From positions 1 through 64,000 of the forward strand of contig JAIYDA010000117.1 of the NCBI GenBank assembly GCA_027487735.1: a DNA stretch of 64,000 bases, read 5' to 3'. A program made the translations under genes and the position numbers. Origin of the DNA: Planctomycetaceae bacterium (GTDB lineage Bacteria; Planctomycetota; Phycisphaerae; Phycisphaerales; UBA1924). This document shows positions 45,748 through 53,917 of this stretch, one piece after another. How positions within the stretch are numbered: the stretch's first letter is position 1; every line of letters begins with the position of its first letter. The notes under the pieces are model-generated. The model was not told the origin of the DNA, did not search any database, and saw nothing but the letters and a program-made list of their open reading frames with translations.

Positions 45748-46944
45748 TTGCACGACGCACCAAGCCAACGACCCGCGCCGGACCAAGACCAAGACCAGGC
45801 CCAGGCCCAAGCCCAGCCCCAAGACCAAGACCTCGCCCGCTATCAGCGGCAGACGCTGCTGCCGGGCGTGGGCGAGCGCGGGCAGCGAGCTCTGCTCGCG
45901 TCGCACGTCGCCATCGTGGGCGTCGGCGCGCTGGGGTGCCACGCGGCCGACATGCTCTGCCGCGCTGGCGTCGGTCGCATCACCCTCATCGATCGCGACG
46001 TCGTCGAACTGACGAACCTGCAGCGCCAGACGCTGTTTACGACGCTCGACGCACGCAGCGGCTTGCCCAAAGTCGAGGCCGCCGCCGTGCGCCTGCGCGA
46101 AGTCAACCCCGACGTCGCGCTGCGTCCGCTCGCGATCGACCTCACCCGCAGCAACGCTCTGCACGCCCTCGCGCTGGGCCCCAGCAGCGACGTCCCCGCG
46201 TGCAGCGTCATCATTGACGGCACCGACAACTTCGAGACGCGATACTTGCTGAACGACATCGCCGTCAAGCACGGCATACCGCTCAGCTACGGCGGCGTCG
46301 TGGGCACGCGCGGCATGAGCTTTCTCGCGCACGCGCACGCCGACGCGCCGTGCCTGCGCTGCCTGTTTCCTGCGATGCCCGCCCCGGGCAGCACGCCCAC
46401 GTGCGACACTGCGGGCGTGCTGGGATCTGCGGTGGCCATCGTCGCGGCAACGCAAGCAACAGAGGTGCTCAAGCTGCTGCTGGGCGAGGATGATCGCCTC
46501 GCGGGCACGCTGCTGGAGTTTGACTTGTGGAGCAACGCACGGCGGCGCATCACGCCCGTGCGCAGCGACGATTGCCCCTGCTGCGTGCACCGCGAGTTCG
46601 CGTGGCTCGATGGCCCAGGCCTTGCGAGCGAGCCCGCCGCGTTGTGTGGGCAGGATGCGATGCAGATCTCGCCCGGCGCGACTGCAAGCGAATCGTCCCA
46701 AAGCGGCGAGACGCCCGGCATCTCGCAAACTCGCACAGAACTCGACCTCGCCTCGCTCGCCGCCCGCCTCGCCCCCCTGGGCGACGTGCGGCAAAGCAAG
46801 CTCATGCTCCGCTTCACGCCCCATACGCTGCTGCACGACACCCCCATCCGCCTCACGATCTTTGCCGATGGCCGCGCGATCGTGCACGGCACAACGCGTG
46901 CCGACGTCGCGCGATCGCTCTACGCGCGGTACGTCGGGTCGTAA
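45748..46944 (+). CDS. MoeB/ThiF/HesA-family E1-like adenylyltransferase
   Basis: 398 aa from a TTG start; no upstream ATG is in frame. The core LARYQRQTLLPGVGERGQ is the normal beginning of MoeB. VAIVGVGALGCHAADMLCRA gives the nucleotide-binding loop, and RDVVELTNLQRQTLF the adenylation segment. CLRCLF and CPCC are zinc ligand pairs. CDTAGVLGSAVAIVAATQA is the family signature. The enzyme adenylates a ubiquitin-like sulfur carrier (MoaD or ThiS type), which is not in the window. The last ~110 residues form an extra domain, common in planctomycete homologues. The N-terminus carries a 6-nt Asp/Ala-Gln repeat. Confidence 0.88.
   Translation: MHDAPSQRPAPDQDQDQAQAQAQPQDQDLARYQRQTLLPGVGERGQRALLASHVAIVGVGALGCHAADMLCRAGVGRITLIDRDVVELTNLQRQTLFTTLDARSGLPKVEAAAVRLREVNPDVALRPLAIDLTRSNALHALALGPSSDVPACSVIIDGTDNFETRYLLNDIAVKHGIPLSYGGVVGTRGMSFLAHAHADAPCLRCLFPAMPAPGSTPTCDTAGVLGSAVAIVAATQATEVLKLLLGEDDRLAGTLLEFDLWSNARRRITPVRSDDCPCCVHREFAWLDGPGLASEPAALCGQDAMQISPGATASESSQSGETPGISQTRTELDLASLAARLAPLGDVRQSKLMLRFTPHTLLHDTPIRLTIFADGRAIVHGTTRADVARSLYARYVGS
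45781..45834 (+). repeat. Hexanucleotide in-frame repeat at the start of the E1-like gene
   Basis: Nine 6-nt units (GACCAA, GACCAG, GCCCAG, GCCCAA and variants) encode Asp-Gln, Ala-Gln and Pro-Gln steps directly before the conserved domain. Confidence 0.8.
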
Positions 46945-46959
46945 CAAGTCACATCGACC

Positions 46960-47610
46960 TCACCCCACCTTGCGTGCATCGCCCCGCTTGGCTTTCTGAT
47001 GCACCGTGGGCGTGAGATGAAACGTCGCGACACATCGCCCCACGCGCCGCTCTTTCGCAGCGAGCTTGGCAAGCAGGCGGTCTTGCTTCTTCACCTTCGC
47101 CAGCACCGCGGGCACGAGGGGCTGCTGAATCACCTCAAGCTCCAGGGTGAGGTTGAACTCTTTCCGGGTTGCCATGAGCGTGCGCAAGTCTTCGCTGGGC
47201 GTCACGCGATACACCGCAGGCCCGAAGCACGGACGCAGAAACTTGTACTCCAGCTGCTTGCACACCAGCGTGTAGTCGCCCCCGGTAATGCCGAAGATGT
47301 ACATGCCCCCAGCGATCTCGCTGTTGGCGAGCAAAGCCGCGCCCGCCATCGCGTTGTACCAGTTGCGATTGAACCGCCGGAAGGGGAGCACCGCAGCGAA
47401 CGAGTTGCCGTCCAGCCGCTTCATGTGGATGCCGCTCTTAAACGCGTAGGGCAGCCAGATGAGTGAGCAGACGCGATGCCAAAAGTTGTTGCGCGTGCTC
47501 AGCCGCGCGACAAACGCCTCGACTCGCTCACGCAGCGTGAGCGTGACGGCAGGCACCACCACGGGCTCGGAGCGACTGAGAATGCCCTCCTCGGCTTGTT
47601 CGTCGGTCAT
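46960..47610 (-). CDS. DUF4442-like hotdog-fold (thioesterase) protein
   Basis: 216 aa from ATG 47610; GTG codons further upstream could extend it into a Pro-rich stretch, so the start is uncertain. NFWHRVCSLIWLPYAFKSGI, then RFNRNWYNAMAGAALLANSE and a GGDYTLVCKQLEYKFLRPC segment follow the DUF4442/PaaI-like hotdog pattern, where an Asn and an acidic residue lie near the acyl-thioester site. The C-terminal part with two Lys-rich helices (AKVKKQDRLLAKLAAKERR) is atypical. The substrate is unknown. It is convergent with the E1-like gene, 15 bp away. Confidence 0.75.
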   Translation of the reverse strand: MTDEQAEEGILSRSEPVVVPAVTLTLRERVEAFVARLSTRNNFWHRVCSLIWLPYAFKSGIHMKRLDGNSFAAVLPFRRFNRNWYNAMAGAALLANSEIAGGMYIFGITGGDYTLVCKQLEYKFLRPCFGPAVYRVTPSEDLRTLMATRKEFNLTLELEVIQQPLVPAVLAKVKKQDRLLAKLAAKERRVGRCVATFHLTPTVHQKAKRGDARKVG

Positions 47611-47797
47611 CGCGTCCACCTGCGCGTCGCTCAACTCGCCCGTGGGCGCACCTGTGCCCCCCGCTGGCGGCTGATCGGGCAGCGAGTCCGAAGGCGATGC
47701 TTGTGGTTGGGGCCGGGCAATCTGCGACACTTCGAAAGCGTAAGCAAGCACAGGCTGGGGTGCGGGCCTGGCAGGTCGTGATTGGGCGGGAAGAGAA

Positions 47798-47821
47798 GGG
47801 AGCGGGGAGCGGGGAGCGGGG
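47798..47821. repeat. Heptamer repeat, GGGGARC type
   Basis: GGGAGCGGGGAGCGGGGAGC plus GGGG: three 7-nt steps. The same unit is found on both sides of the ffh-redoxin gap at 39.7-39.9 kb. It abuts the first, degenerate copy of the 100-bp array. Confidence 0.75.
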
Positions 47822-48002
47822 AAACCCGACGCTGCTTGTCGACCGCATCGCTTGCGACTCACTCTGGTTGCTCGGGTCGCTCTGGGGGGGCCAGCTCTCA
47901 AAAACACACTCAGCCACGCGTTTCCGCCCGTGGCTGAGCAAAGGAGGAGAGAGAGACAAGACACCAGCAGAAGTGGCAGGCTCGTGCAGCCGCCCCTTCC
48001 TG
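47821..48002. repeat. Degenerate copy of the 100-bp repeat with an insertion
   Basis: Starts with GAAACCCGAC exactly as the intact units do. It shares GAGAGAGAGAC-like and GCCGCCCCTTCCT-like segments at the expected end, but is 182 nt long. The extra part includes a perfect 10-bp hairpin at 47909-47938. Confidence 0.6.
47909..47938 (-). terminator. Strong hairpin followed by a T-run, minus strand
   Basis: CTCAGCCACG and CGTGGCTGAG form a perfect 10-bp stem with a 10-nt loop. On the minus strand it is followed by TGTGTTTTTG. This looks like an intrinsic terminator or attenuator for a transcript that would run through the 100-bp array toward the DUF4442 gene. Confidence 0.6.
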
Positions 48003-48262
48003 AAACCCGACTGAGAGGTGTTTCACTCTCGGTCGAGCCGTTTGGAGAGAGAGAGAAAAGACGCTTGAAGGACCCTTGATAGTGAGAGAGGGCCCTTCGC
48101 GAAACCCGACAGGGAGATGTTTCACTCGCCGTCGAGCCGTTTGGAGAGAGAGAGAAAAGACGCCCGAAGGACCCTTGATTGTGAGAGAGAGGGCCCTTCT
48201 GGAAACCCGACAGAGAGATGTTTCACTCGCCGTCGAGCCGTTTGGAGAGAGAGAGAAAAGAC
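48003..48262. repeat. Tandem array of about 100-bp units (two full, one partial)
   Basis: Units start at 48003, 48102 and 48202, each with GAAACCCGAC. They share a TTTCACTC segment, then GTCGAGCCGTTTGGAGAGAG and AGAAAAGAC. The first two continue with GAAGGACCC, a loop, and GGGCCCTTC; the third ends after AAAAGAC. Units are 99 and 100 nt, so any reading frame would shift between copies, which argues against a repeated protein domain. The GAAGGACCC/GGGCCCTTC stem has one A-C mismatch on the plus strand but a G-U pair on the minus strand. No gene is supported inside. Confidence 0.88.
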
Positions 48263-48439
48263 AACGACAACATGCACGCGCCTGACGAAGATGCCAGCAA
48301 AATGGTCAGAATTTCTTGCCTTGAATGAAGATTTTTGAATAGTCCAATAAAACATATCTTGATTCGGCGATAGGAGCGGTTGCTAGGACCGTCCGTCTCT
48401 GTGTTCACCCCGCTCGCGCAGCGTGTCAAAAATGCTGGC
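48263..48439. other. AT-rich upstream region of the FG-GAP gene
   Basis: About 180 bp with clearly lower GC than the surroundings (for example GAAGATTTTTGAATAG and AATAAAACATATC). It probably contains the promoter of the next gene, but no -35/-10 pair is good enough to call. Confidence 0.5.
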
Positions 48440-49816
48440 ATGAACACGCAACTCACCGCGTCGCTCTGCCTCGTTCTCGGTGCCTCGCTTGCGCAGGCAC
48501 AGGTCGCCGTCGAGTTTGTGGAGGGGTCTGGTTTCGTGACAGGCTTCGGCTCGCCGCTACCTGCGGAGTACGAAACTGTGCCGATCGGGAGGCGCGGTGC
48601 CGAAGGCGGCGGTTCGACAGGCTCGGGGTTTGTCGGAAGCAGCAGGCTGGAACTGGCCATCGTCGACGTCGTCGGGACAAGTCGCACGAATCTAATCGCA
48701 AGCGGAAACAGCTCGCACTTTTCGACGAGTGGCGGCAGCACGACAAGCACGGGCGACGGCACGATCCGCCTCGCGTCGCCAGTTCGTGTACAGCTTACCG
48801 ACCTCTCGCGTCGCGTCGTGCGATACAGCGATTCATCCAGTGTGACCGAGCCAATCGGTGGGGAAGTCACGCTCGCCCCCGCTGAGTCGGCGGGTCGACT
48901 GATCGGCAGCCTCGCAAATGGCATTCTCTTCCCGGGCGATTATGTCCTTTCCGCGCAGGTGACGGCGAATGGGACAAACGTCGGCTTCCCAAACACTCGT
49001 TCGAGCACGCTCTCGTGGACGCTCGCGATGAGCCCCCTCACGCCCCGCCTGCTCGCAAGCACCGATGCCACGAGCGACGGCAGCGACGACATCTTCTTCC
49101 ATCACACGCTCACGGGCGTCTGCGTCGCGTGGACACGCACTGTGACCAATCAAACGACCTTCTCCATCCTCGGTGGCGCGGCGCCCAACTGGGAGATTCG
49201 CGGCACGGGCGACCTCTCGCTCGATGGCGTTGCGGACATCGTGTGGCAGAACGTCGACTCGGGCGAGGTGGGCTTGTGGATCACGCGTGCCGGGCAGTTT
49301 GCTGAGTGGCGGAGCCTCGGTGTGCCGCCCGCAGGCTTCCGCGTCGAGGCTGTGGGCGACTTCGATGGTGACTTTCAGAACGACCTCATCTTCCGCAACA
49401 CCCAGACGGGCGTGCTCGTCGTCTGGCTCATGAACGCAACATCGCTGCGCACATGGCAAGTCATCGCCGCGATCCCGACCGATTGGCAGATCGTGACGGC
49501 GGGCGACTGGACGGGCGATGGCGAGAGCGACCTGCTCTGCTACCGCGCCTCCACGGGCGACGTGGGCGTGCTGGGGATGAACGACACACAGATCATCTCG
49601 TGGAGCGGCATCGGGTTCGCCGACCCCGCGATCTTCCGCCCCTTTGGCCGGATGGACACCGACGGGAACGGCACCCAGGAACTGCTCTGGCAAGACCAGA
49701 ACACCGGGCGGTTTGCAATCTGGACGATCCAGCGCCTCGGCACCACCGCAGCGTTTGACTCATGGTCGCCCTTCTTCAACCCGCTCGTCGACTCGACGTG
49801 GCGGGCCCGCAACTAA
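48440..49816 (+). CDS. Exported FG-GAP/VCBS repeat protein
   Basis: 458 aa from ATG 48440. Signal peptide residues 1-20, ending SLAQAQ. Residues ~20-205 are a Gly/Ser-rich beta domain. The C-terminal half has five repeats of ~47 residues with Ca-binding-like loops (DATSDGSDDIFFHH, GDLSLDGVADIVWQN, GDFDGDFQNDLIFRN, GDWTGDGESDLLCYR, MDTDGNGTQELLWQD), each followed by a W/V-rich strand. This is the FG-GAP/VCBS beta-propeller type, found in secreted planctomycete proteins and usually involved in binding. No enzyme motif is seen. The 100-bp array lies just upstream. Confidence 0.82.
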   Translation: MNTQLTASLCLVLGASLAQAQVAVEFVEGSGFVTGFGSPLPAEYETVPIGRRGAEGGGSTGSGFVGSSRLELAIVDVVGTSRTNLIASGNSSHFSTSGGSTTSTGDGTIRLASPVRVQLTDLSRRVVRYSDSSSVTEPIGGEVTLAPAESAGRLIGSLANGILFPGDYVLSAQVTANGTNVGFPNTRSSTLSWTLAMSPLTPRLLASTDATSDGSDDIFFHHTLTGVCVAWTRTVTNQTTFSILGGAAPNWEIRGTGDLSLDGVADIVWQNVDSGEVGLWITRAGQFAEWRSLGVPPAGFRVEAVGDFDGDFQNDLIFRNTQTGVLVVWLMNATSLRTWQVIAAIPTDWQIVTAGDWTGDGESDLLCYRASTGDVGVLGMNDTQIISWSGIGFADPAIFRPFGRMDTDGNGTQELLWQDQNTGRFAIWTIQRLGTTAAFDSWSPFFNPLVDSTWRARN

Positions 49817-49848
49817 GCGAAAAAGCCAGCGCGGCACGACGCAGCCCT

Positions 49849-51204
49849 TTAGCCCCCAGCCGCGCGGCGTTCTTTCTCCGCGGCTGCGTCGAGCGCAGCC
49901 TGGGCCTGCACGCGAACGCTCGAAAGTGCTTCTCGCGCGGGCGTGCGCACCTGCCAGATGTCCGTCTCCCACGCGCGGCGGAAGAGCGCTTCGTACTCGT
50001 TCCAGGCTCGCGTCGCGGGCGTGCCGAAGCCACGCGGGCTGCGGGCGATTGCTTCGTGCACGCCGATGAAGGGGCTGGGATGGCGGGCGTAATAGTCGGG
50101 CGTGCTGCTGGCGAGGGGCGTGGGCTTCGCATGGTCGATGCAAAGCTGCTCTTGCACGCGCTGCTGCTGCACGAAGGCGATGAACGCGAACGCCTCCTTC
50201 GGGTGCTTGCACCCGCGCGGAATCGTCAGCACGTCCGCCTCCACGAGGCCCACCGGGTTCACGCTCGCATCGCCCGCCTCCGTCGGAAACGGCGCAACCG
50301 CGAAGCGAAACTCGGGCTTGTATTGCTTGATGACGTTGACGAGGAACGGGCCATGCAAACACATCGCCACGCGCCCCGCAAGCAGCGGCTGCTCGGCGCT
50401 GGCATAGCTGCCCAGCCCGCTCTGAAAGTTCATCATGCGCTGCACGCCCAGCGCTGTCGCGGTGCGCTGCGCCCACGCATACGCGCGCACGTTCGCGTCG
50501 CTGTCGGTCGTCGCTTGGTTGGTTGCCTCGTCGTAGAGACTGCCCCCAAAGTACGCGCCCCAGGTGTAAGGCCACCACCCAGGCTCGCTCTGCACGAAGC
50601 CCAGCCGCTCGAAGCGATCGCCCGCGCGCCGCGTTGCCTGCTGCGACCACGCATCCAGCTGCGCGATCGAGGTTGGCGGCACCGAGGCATCCAGCCCCGC
50701 ATCCGCGAGCGCGTCCACGCCCATGTACAGCGCCATCGTCGAGCAAGTGTTCGGCAGACCAAACAGCGAGCCATGGGGCGTGCGCACATTGCACAGCCGC
50801 CAGATGGCATCGGCGTACGTCGCTTGCGAGAGCCCGGCGCGGGCCGCGAGCTCGTCGAGCGGCTCGATCGCCTTCGCCCTCGCAAACAGCGGCAGCAGCT
50901 TGCTATACAGCCCGATGACATCGGGCGGGTTCTTGCCCGCGATCGCGAGCATGGCGCGTTGCTCGATGAGCGTCATGCTGATGAGGCGGACAAAGATGCT
51001 TGATTGCGACGCGTTGAAGGCATCGACCACGCGCTGCATCGCCAGCGCCTCGTGCCCGGTCCACTTTTCCCAGTACGTGATCGTCGTGCGCCCCGCCGCT
51101 CGCGGATCTCGCACGCCCTTGGGGCCAAACGCGGCATACCCCACCGCTCCTGCGGCAAGCACGCCCAGCGCGGCGCGACGAGAGATGGACGAAGAGGGTG
51201 CCAC
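49849..51204 (-). CDS. Extracellular solute-binding protein with Tat-type signal
   Basis: 451 aa from GTG 51204. The N-terminus ISRRAALGVLAAGAVGYAAF has the twin-arginine and hydrophobic core of a Tat signal. The mature part matches ABC-type sugar-binding proteins (family 1): TITYWEKWTGHEALAMQRVV, an FNASQ motif, PPDVIGLYS, and LLAGRVAMCLHGPFLVNVIK near the hinge. Import of sugars or polyols is likely. No permease or ATPase genes are adjacent, so its membrane partners are elsewhere or missing. It is the last gene in a minus-strand run after gspD, gspE and the pseudouridine synthase. Confidence 0.85.
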   Translation of the reverse strand: MAPSSSISRRAALGVLAAGAVGYAAFGPKGVRDPRAAGRTTITYWEKWTGHEALAMQRVVDAFNASQSSIFVRLISMTLIEQRAMLAIAGKNPPDVIGLYSKLLPLFARAKAIEPLDELAARAGLSQATYADAIWRLCNVRTPHGSLFGLPNTCSTMALYMGVDALADAGLDASVPPTSIAQLDAWSQQATRRAGDRFERLGFVQSEPGWWPYTWGAYFGGSLYDEATNQATTDSDANVRAYAWAQRTATALGVQRMMNFQSGLGSYASAEQPLLAGRVAMCLHGPFLVNVIKQYKPEFRFAVAPFPTEAGDASVNPVGLVEADVLTIPRGCKHPKEAFAFIAFVQQQRVQEQLCIDHAKPTPLASSTPDYYARHPSPFIGVHEAIARSPRGFGTPATRAWNEYEALFRRAWETDIWQVRTPAREALSSVRVQAQAALDAAAEKERRAAGG

Positions 51205-51273
51205 GGGCGTGAGCTTTCTGGGCGTGAGTCTTCGGGATTCGTGCCGTCTTCGAGCGTGGTATCGGGGGAAGTG

Positions 51274-52068
51274 CTACTTCGTTGCGGGGCTTTCGAGCGT
51301 CAGTCGGTGGCGGCGGAGCATCGCCTGCAGGTCCTTGGGCAGCGGGGCTCGCACGTCCACGGTCTCGCCCGTCATCGGATGGCGGAACGCGAGGCGATGC
51401 GCGTGCAGCGCGAGGCGCTTGTTGCTCTTGGCAACCGCGTCGGGTGCATACACGCTGTCGCCCAGAATCGGGCAGCGGATCGCCGCGAGGTGGATGCGCA
51501 CCTGGTGCAGGCGCCCGGTGATCGCCCGGCACTCCAGCAGCGAGGCGGTGCTGCTCGTGGAGATCAGGCGATACGCCGTGCGGCTGGCCTTGCCCGCGGG
51601 GTGAATCTTCGCGAGCTTCATGGTGGTGCCGAAGGGCCCGGACTTCTCATACTCAAGGATCGGCTTGTTGATGATGCCCTCGGCCTTGGGCGGCGCATGG
51701 CTGACGCACGCGTAGTAGAACTTCGCGAGGCTTCGCCCCTCAAACAGCTCACGGGTCGCGTCGTAGCTCGCGATGCTCTTGGCGATGATGAGCAAGCCAC
51801 TCGTGTCTTTGTCCAGGCGGTGCAGCATGCCGAAGTCGCGCGTGCGTCCAATCTTCTGCAGCTGCGTGCCCAGGGTCGCGAACAGCGCGTTGAGCAGCGT
51901 GTCGTTCTCGTGGCCCTTGCCCGGCATGCTCACCACGCCCGCGGGCTTGCTGACAACGATGAGGTGCTCGTCTTCAAAGCAGCGTTTGAAGGTAACGTCG
52001 GGATTGGGCGTGATAGAGAGCAAGGCGAAACCATAGGGCTGCGGGGGTTGCTGCCCGAGGCACGGCAC
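51274..52068 (-). CDS. RluA-family RNA pseudouridine synthase
   Basis: 264 aa from a GTG start. It isomerises uridines in rRNA or tRNA. GMLHRLDKDTSGLLIIAKS carries the catalytic Asp (HRLDKDTSG), preceded by VVSKPAGVVSMPG. ITGRLHQVRIHLAAIRCPILGD is the second conserved segment. No N-terminal S4 domain is visible, so it is closer to RluA or the short YlyB-type members than to RluD. It starts 27 nt after the gspE stop, so it may be co-transcribed with it. Confidence 0.92.
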   Translation of the reverse strand: MPCLGQQPPQPYGFALLSITPNPDVTFKRCFEDEHLIVVSKPAGVVSMPGKGHENDTLLNALFATLGTQLQKIGRTRDFGMLHRLDKDTSGLLIIAKSIASYDATRELFEGRSLAKFYYACVSHAPPKAEGIINKPILEYEKSGPFGTTMKLAKIHPAGKASRTAYRLISTSSTASLLECRAITGRLHQVRIHLAAIRCPILGDSVYAPDAVAKSNKRLALHAHRLAFRHPMTGETVDVRAPLPKDLQAMLRRHRLTLESPATK

Positions 52069-52095
52069 GCAAGACCTGCAACAGCCAAGGCCCGA

Positions 52096-53826
52096 TCAGT
52101 GCAGCACGCGGAAGACCTCTTGCTCGTCGGTCAGGCCCAGGCGAATCTTCTCCAGCGCATCCTCGCGCATGCTGCGGAAGCCGCTCGCCTTTGCAGCGGC
52201 GTGCAGCTGCACCGCATCCGCCCGCTGCTGCGTCAGGGTGCGAAGCTGGTCGTTCATGGTCATGATCTCATACACCGCGAGACGACCGCGATAGCCCAGC
52301 CCGAAGCACCGCTCACAGCGCCCGCCCGTTGCCCCCTGCCCCTTGCCCTGGCACGCGCTGCAGACGCGCCGCACGAGGCGCTGCGCAATCGTCGCGAGCA
52401 GGCTGCTCGTGATGAGGTAGGGCTCGATGCCCATGTCGACCAGGCGCGGGATGGCGCTCGGCGCGTCGTTCGTGTGCAGCGTCGCGAGCACAAGGTGGCC
52501 CGTGAGGCTCGCCTGCACAGCAAGCTGGCTCGTCTCCTTGTCGCGAATCTCGCCCACCAGAATCACGTCGGGGTCTTGTCGCAGCAGCGCACGCAGGCCC
52601 GCAGCAAACGTCACGCCCCGCTTCACGTTCACCTGCATCTGGCTGATGCCATCGAGGTGATACTCCACAGGGTCTTCGATGGTCATCACGTTGCGGCTGC
52701 CCCGATCGATGTTGCCGAGCGCGGCATACAGCGTCGTCGTCTTGCCGCTGCCCGTGGGCCCCGTCACGAGCAGAATGCCCGTGGGATGGTCGATGAGGTC
52801 CATGAGCTGGGCCTGCATCGTGCGCGTCATGCCGATCTCATCCAGGCTCAGCTGCGTGCTGGATTGATCAAGCAGACGCAGCACCAGCCGCTCTCCATAC
52901 ACCGTGGGAATGCAGCTGAAGCGAATGTCGACCTTGCGGCTGCCCACGCGCACGCTGGTGTGCCCGTCTTGCGGCGTGTGGCGATTCGCGATGTCGAGCT
53001 CGGTCATCACCTTCAGTCGCGAGCTGATGGCGGGCGCAAGGCTGGGGGGCGGGCTGAAGGCATCGATCAGCATGCCATCCACGCGAAAGCGAATGACCAG
53101 CTTGTTCTCCATCGGGTGCACGTGCACGTCGCTCGCGCGCCGGCGCAGCGCCTCGAACAGAATCATGTTCACGAGGCGAATGACCGGGCCCTGCCGCGCG
53201 AGTTGCAGCAGATCGGTGCTCTGGCCCGCGCCCGCAGCGGCAGCCGCGGCGATGGCGCGATCGTCAAGGGGCATCTCCTCGATGATCTCGGTGACGAGGT
53301 CTTGGCGCTGCTCGTAGCCACGGTTGATGAGGTTCGCAACGCCCGCGCGCGGCGCGAGCACGAGCCGCATGGGCATGCCCAGCAGCTCTTGCAGCATCGT
53401 GAGCGAGGCGGGCTGCATGGGCTGCGCCATCGCCACGGTCATCACCTCGCCGTCGCTCTCTAGGCCCGCGACTAGGCGAGCACGGGCAAAGTCTGGCGGC
53501 ACCGTCTCGTAGAAGCGGCTTGCGCTCTCGCTCAGGCGGGGCTCCACGTCAAAGGGCATGCCCGTGCGCTGGCTCAGCAGGTTCAGCGCCTGGTGCTCGT
53601 CGAGCGCGAGCATGCTCAACAGCACATCCCAGGGCTCTTCGTCGCTGCCCTCGGTGCGGGCAAACTGCCGCAGCTTGTCGGGCGAGAGGGGCAGGGGCTC
53701 AAAGAGGCGGGCAAGCCTCGCGAGCTCTGCACTCGGTGCTGCCGGGCTAGCAGGCAGCGGCCCGCGCGCCAGCGAGCTTGCTCGCGCGGGTGGTCGCTGG
53801 GTGGAGTTGTCGCTTCGGGCGTGCAT
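52096..53826 (-). CDS. gspE: Type II secretion/type IV pilus assembly ATPase GspE
   Basis: 576 aa from ATG 53826. The cytoplasmic ATPase that drives pseudopilus assembly. The N-terminal GspE_N domain (~60-165) is followed by the ATPase domain: GPVIRLVNMILFEALRRRAS, Walker A LLVTGPTGSGKTTTL, MTIEDPVEY, the Asp box LLRQDPDVILVGEIRDKET and the His box TGHLVLATLHTNDA. A zinc-finger CSACQGKG-to-CERC stretch (C-x2-C, C-x2-C) is present, as in GspE rather than PilT. It follows gspD by 91 nt on the same strand. GspF, GspG and other components are not in the window. Confidence 0.95.
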   Translation of the reverse strand: MHARSDNSTQRPPARASSLARGPLPASPAAPSAELARLARLFEPLPLSPDKLRQFARTEGSDEEPWDVLLSMLALDEHQALNLLSQRTGMPFDVEPRLSESASRFYETVPPDFARARLVAGLESDGEVMTVAMAQPMQPASLTMLQELLGMPMRLVLAPRAGVANLINRGYEQRQDLVTEIIEEMPLDDRAIAAAAAAGAGQSTDLLQLARQGPVIRLVNMILFEALRRRASDVHVHPMENKLVIRFRVDGMLIDAFSPPPSLAPAISSRLKVMTELDIANRHTPQDGHTSVRVGSRKVDIRFSCIPTVYGERLVLRLLDQSSTQLSLDEIGMTRTMQAQLMDLIDHPTGILLVTGPTGSGKTTTLYAALGNIDRGSRNVMTIEDPVEYHLDGISQMQVNVKRGVTFAAGLRALLRQDPDVILVGEIRDKETSQLAVQASLTGHLVLATLHTNDAPSAIPRLVDMGIEPYLITSSLLATIAQRLVRRVCSACQGKGQGATGGRCERCFGLGYRGRLAVYEIMTMNDQLRTLTQQRADAVQLHAAAKASGFRSMREDALEKIRLGLTDEQEVFRVLH

Positions 53827-53917
53827 GCGAGGAAAGAGAACGAGAACAACACAGGCAAAGGCCACACGGGCACAAACAACGAGCCATCACGCCGCAGCGC
53901 GATGCACTCGCAGAAAC

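Noticed and set aside
47611-47964. N-terminal extension of the DUF4442 protein (334-aa frame)
   Set aside because: The start would lie in the degenerate repeat and heptamer region; the extension is Pro-rich and unlike the family. Some GTG starts within it remain possible.
48003-48262. Possible CRISPR array
   Set aside because: The units are contiguous and ~100 bp long, without unique spacers; there are no cas genes.
48076-48338. Small ORFs (MFHSPSSRLERERKD type) repeated in the 100-bp array
   Set aside because: The frame breaks between copies (99- and 100-nt units), the lengths differ, and only one copy gives a complete short peptide.
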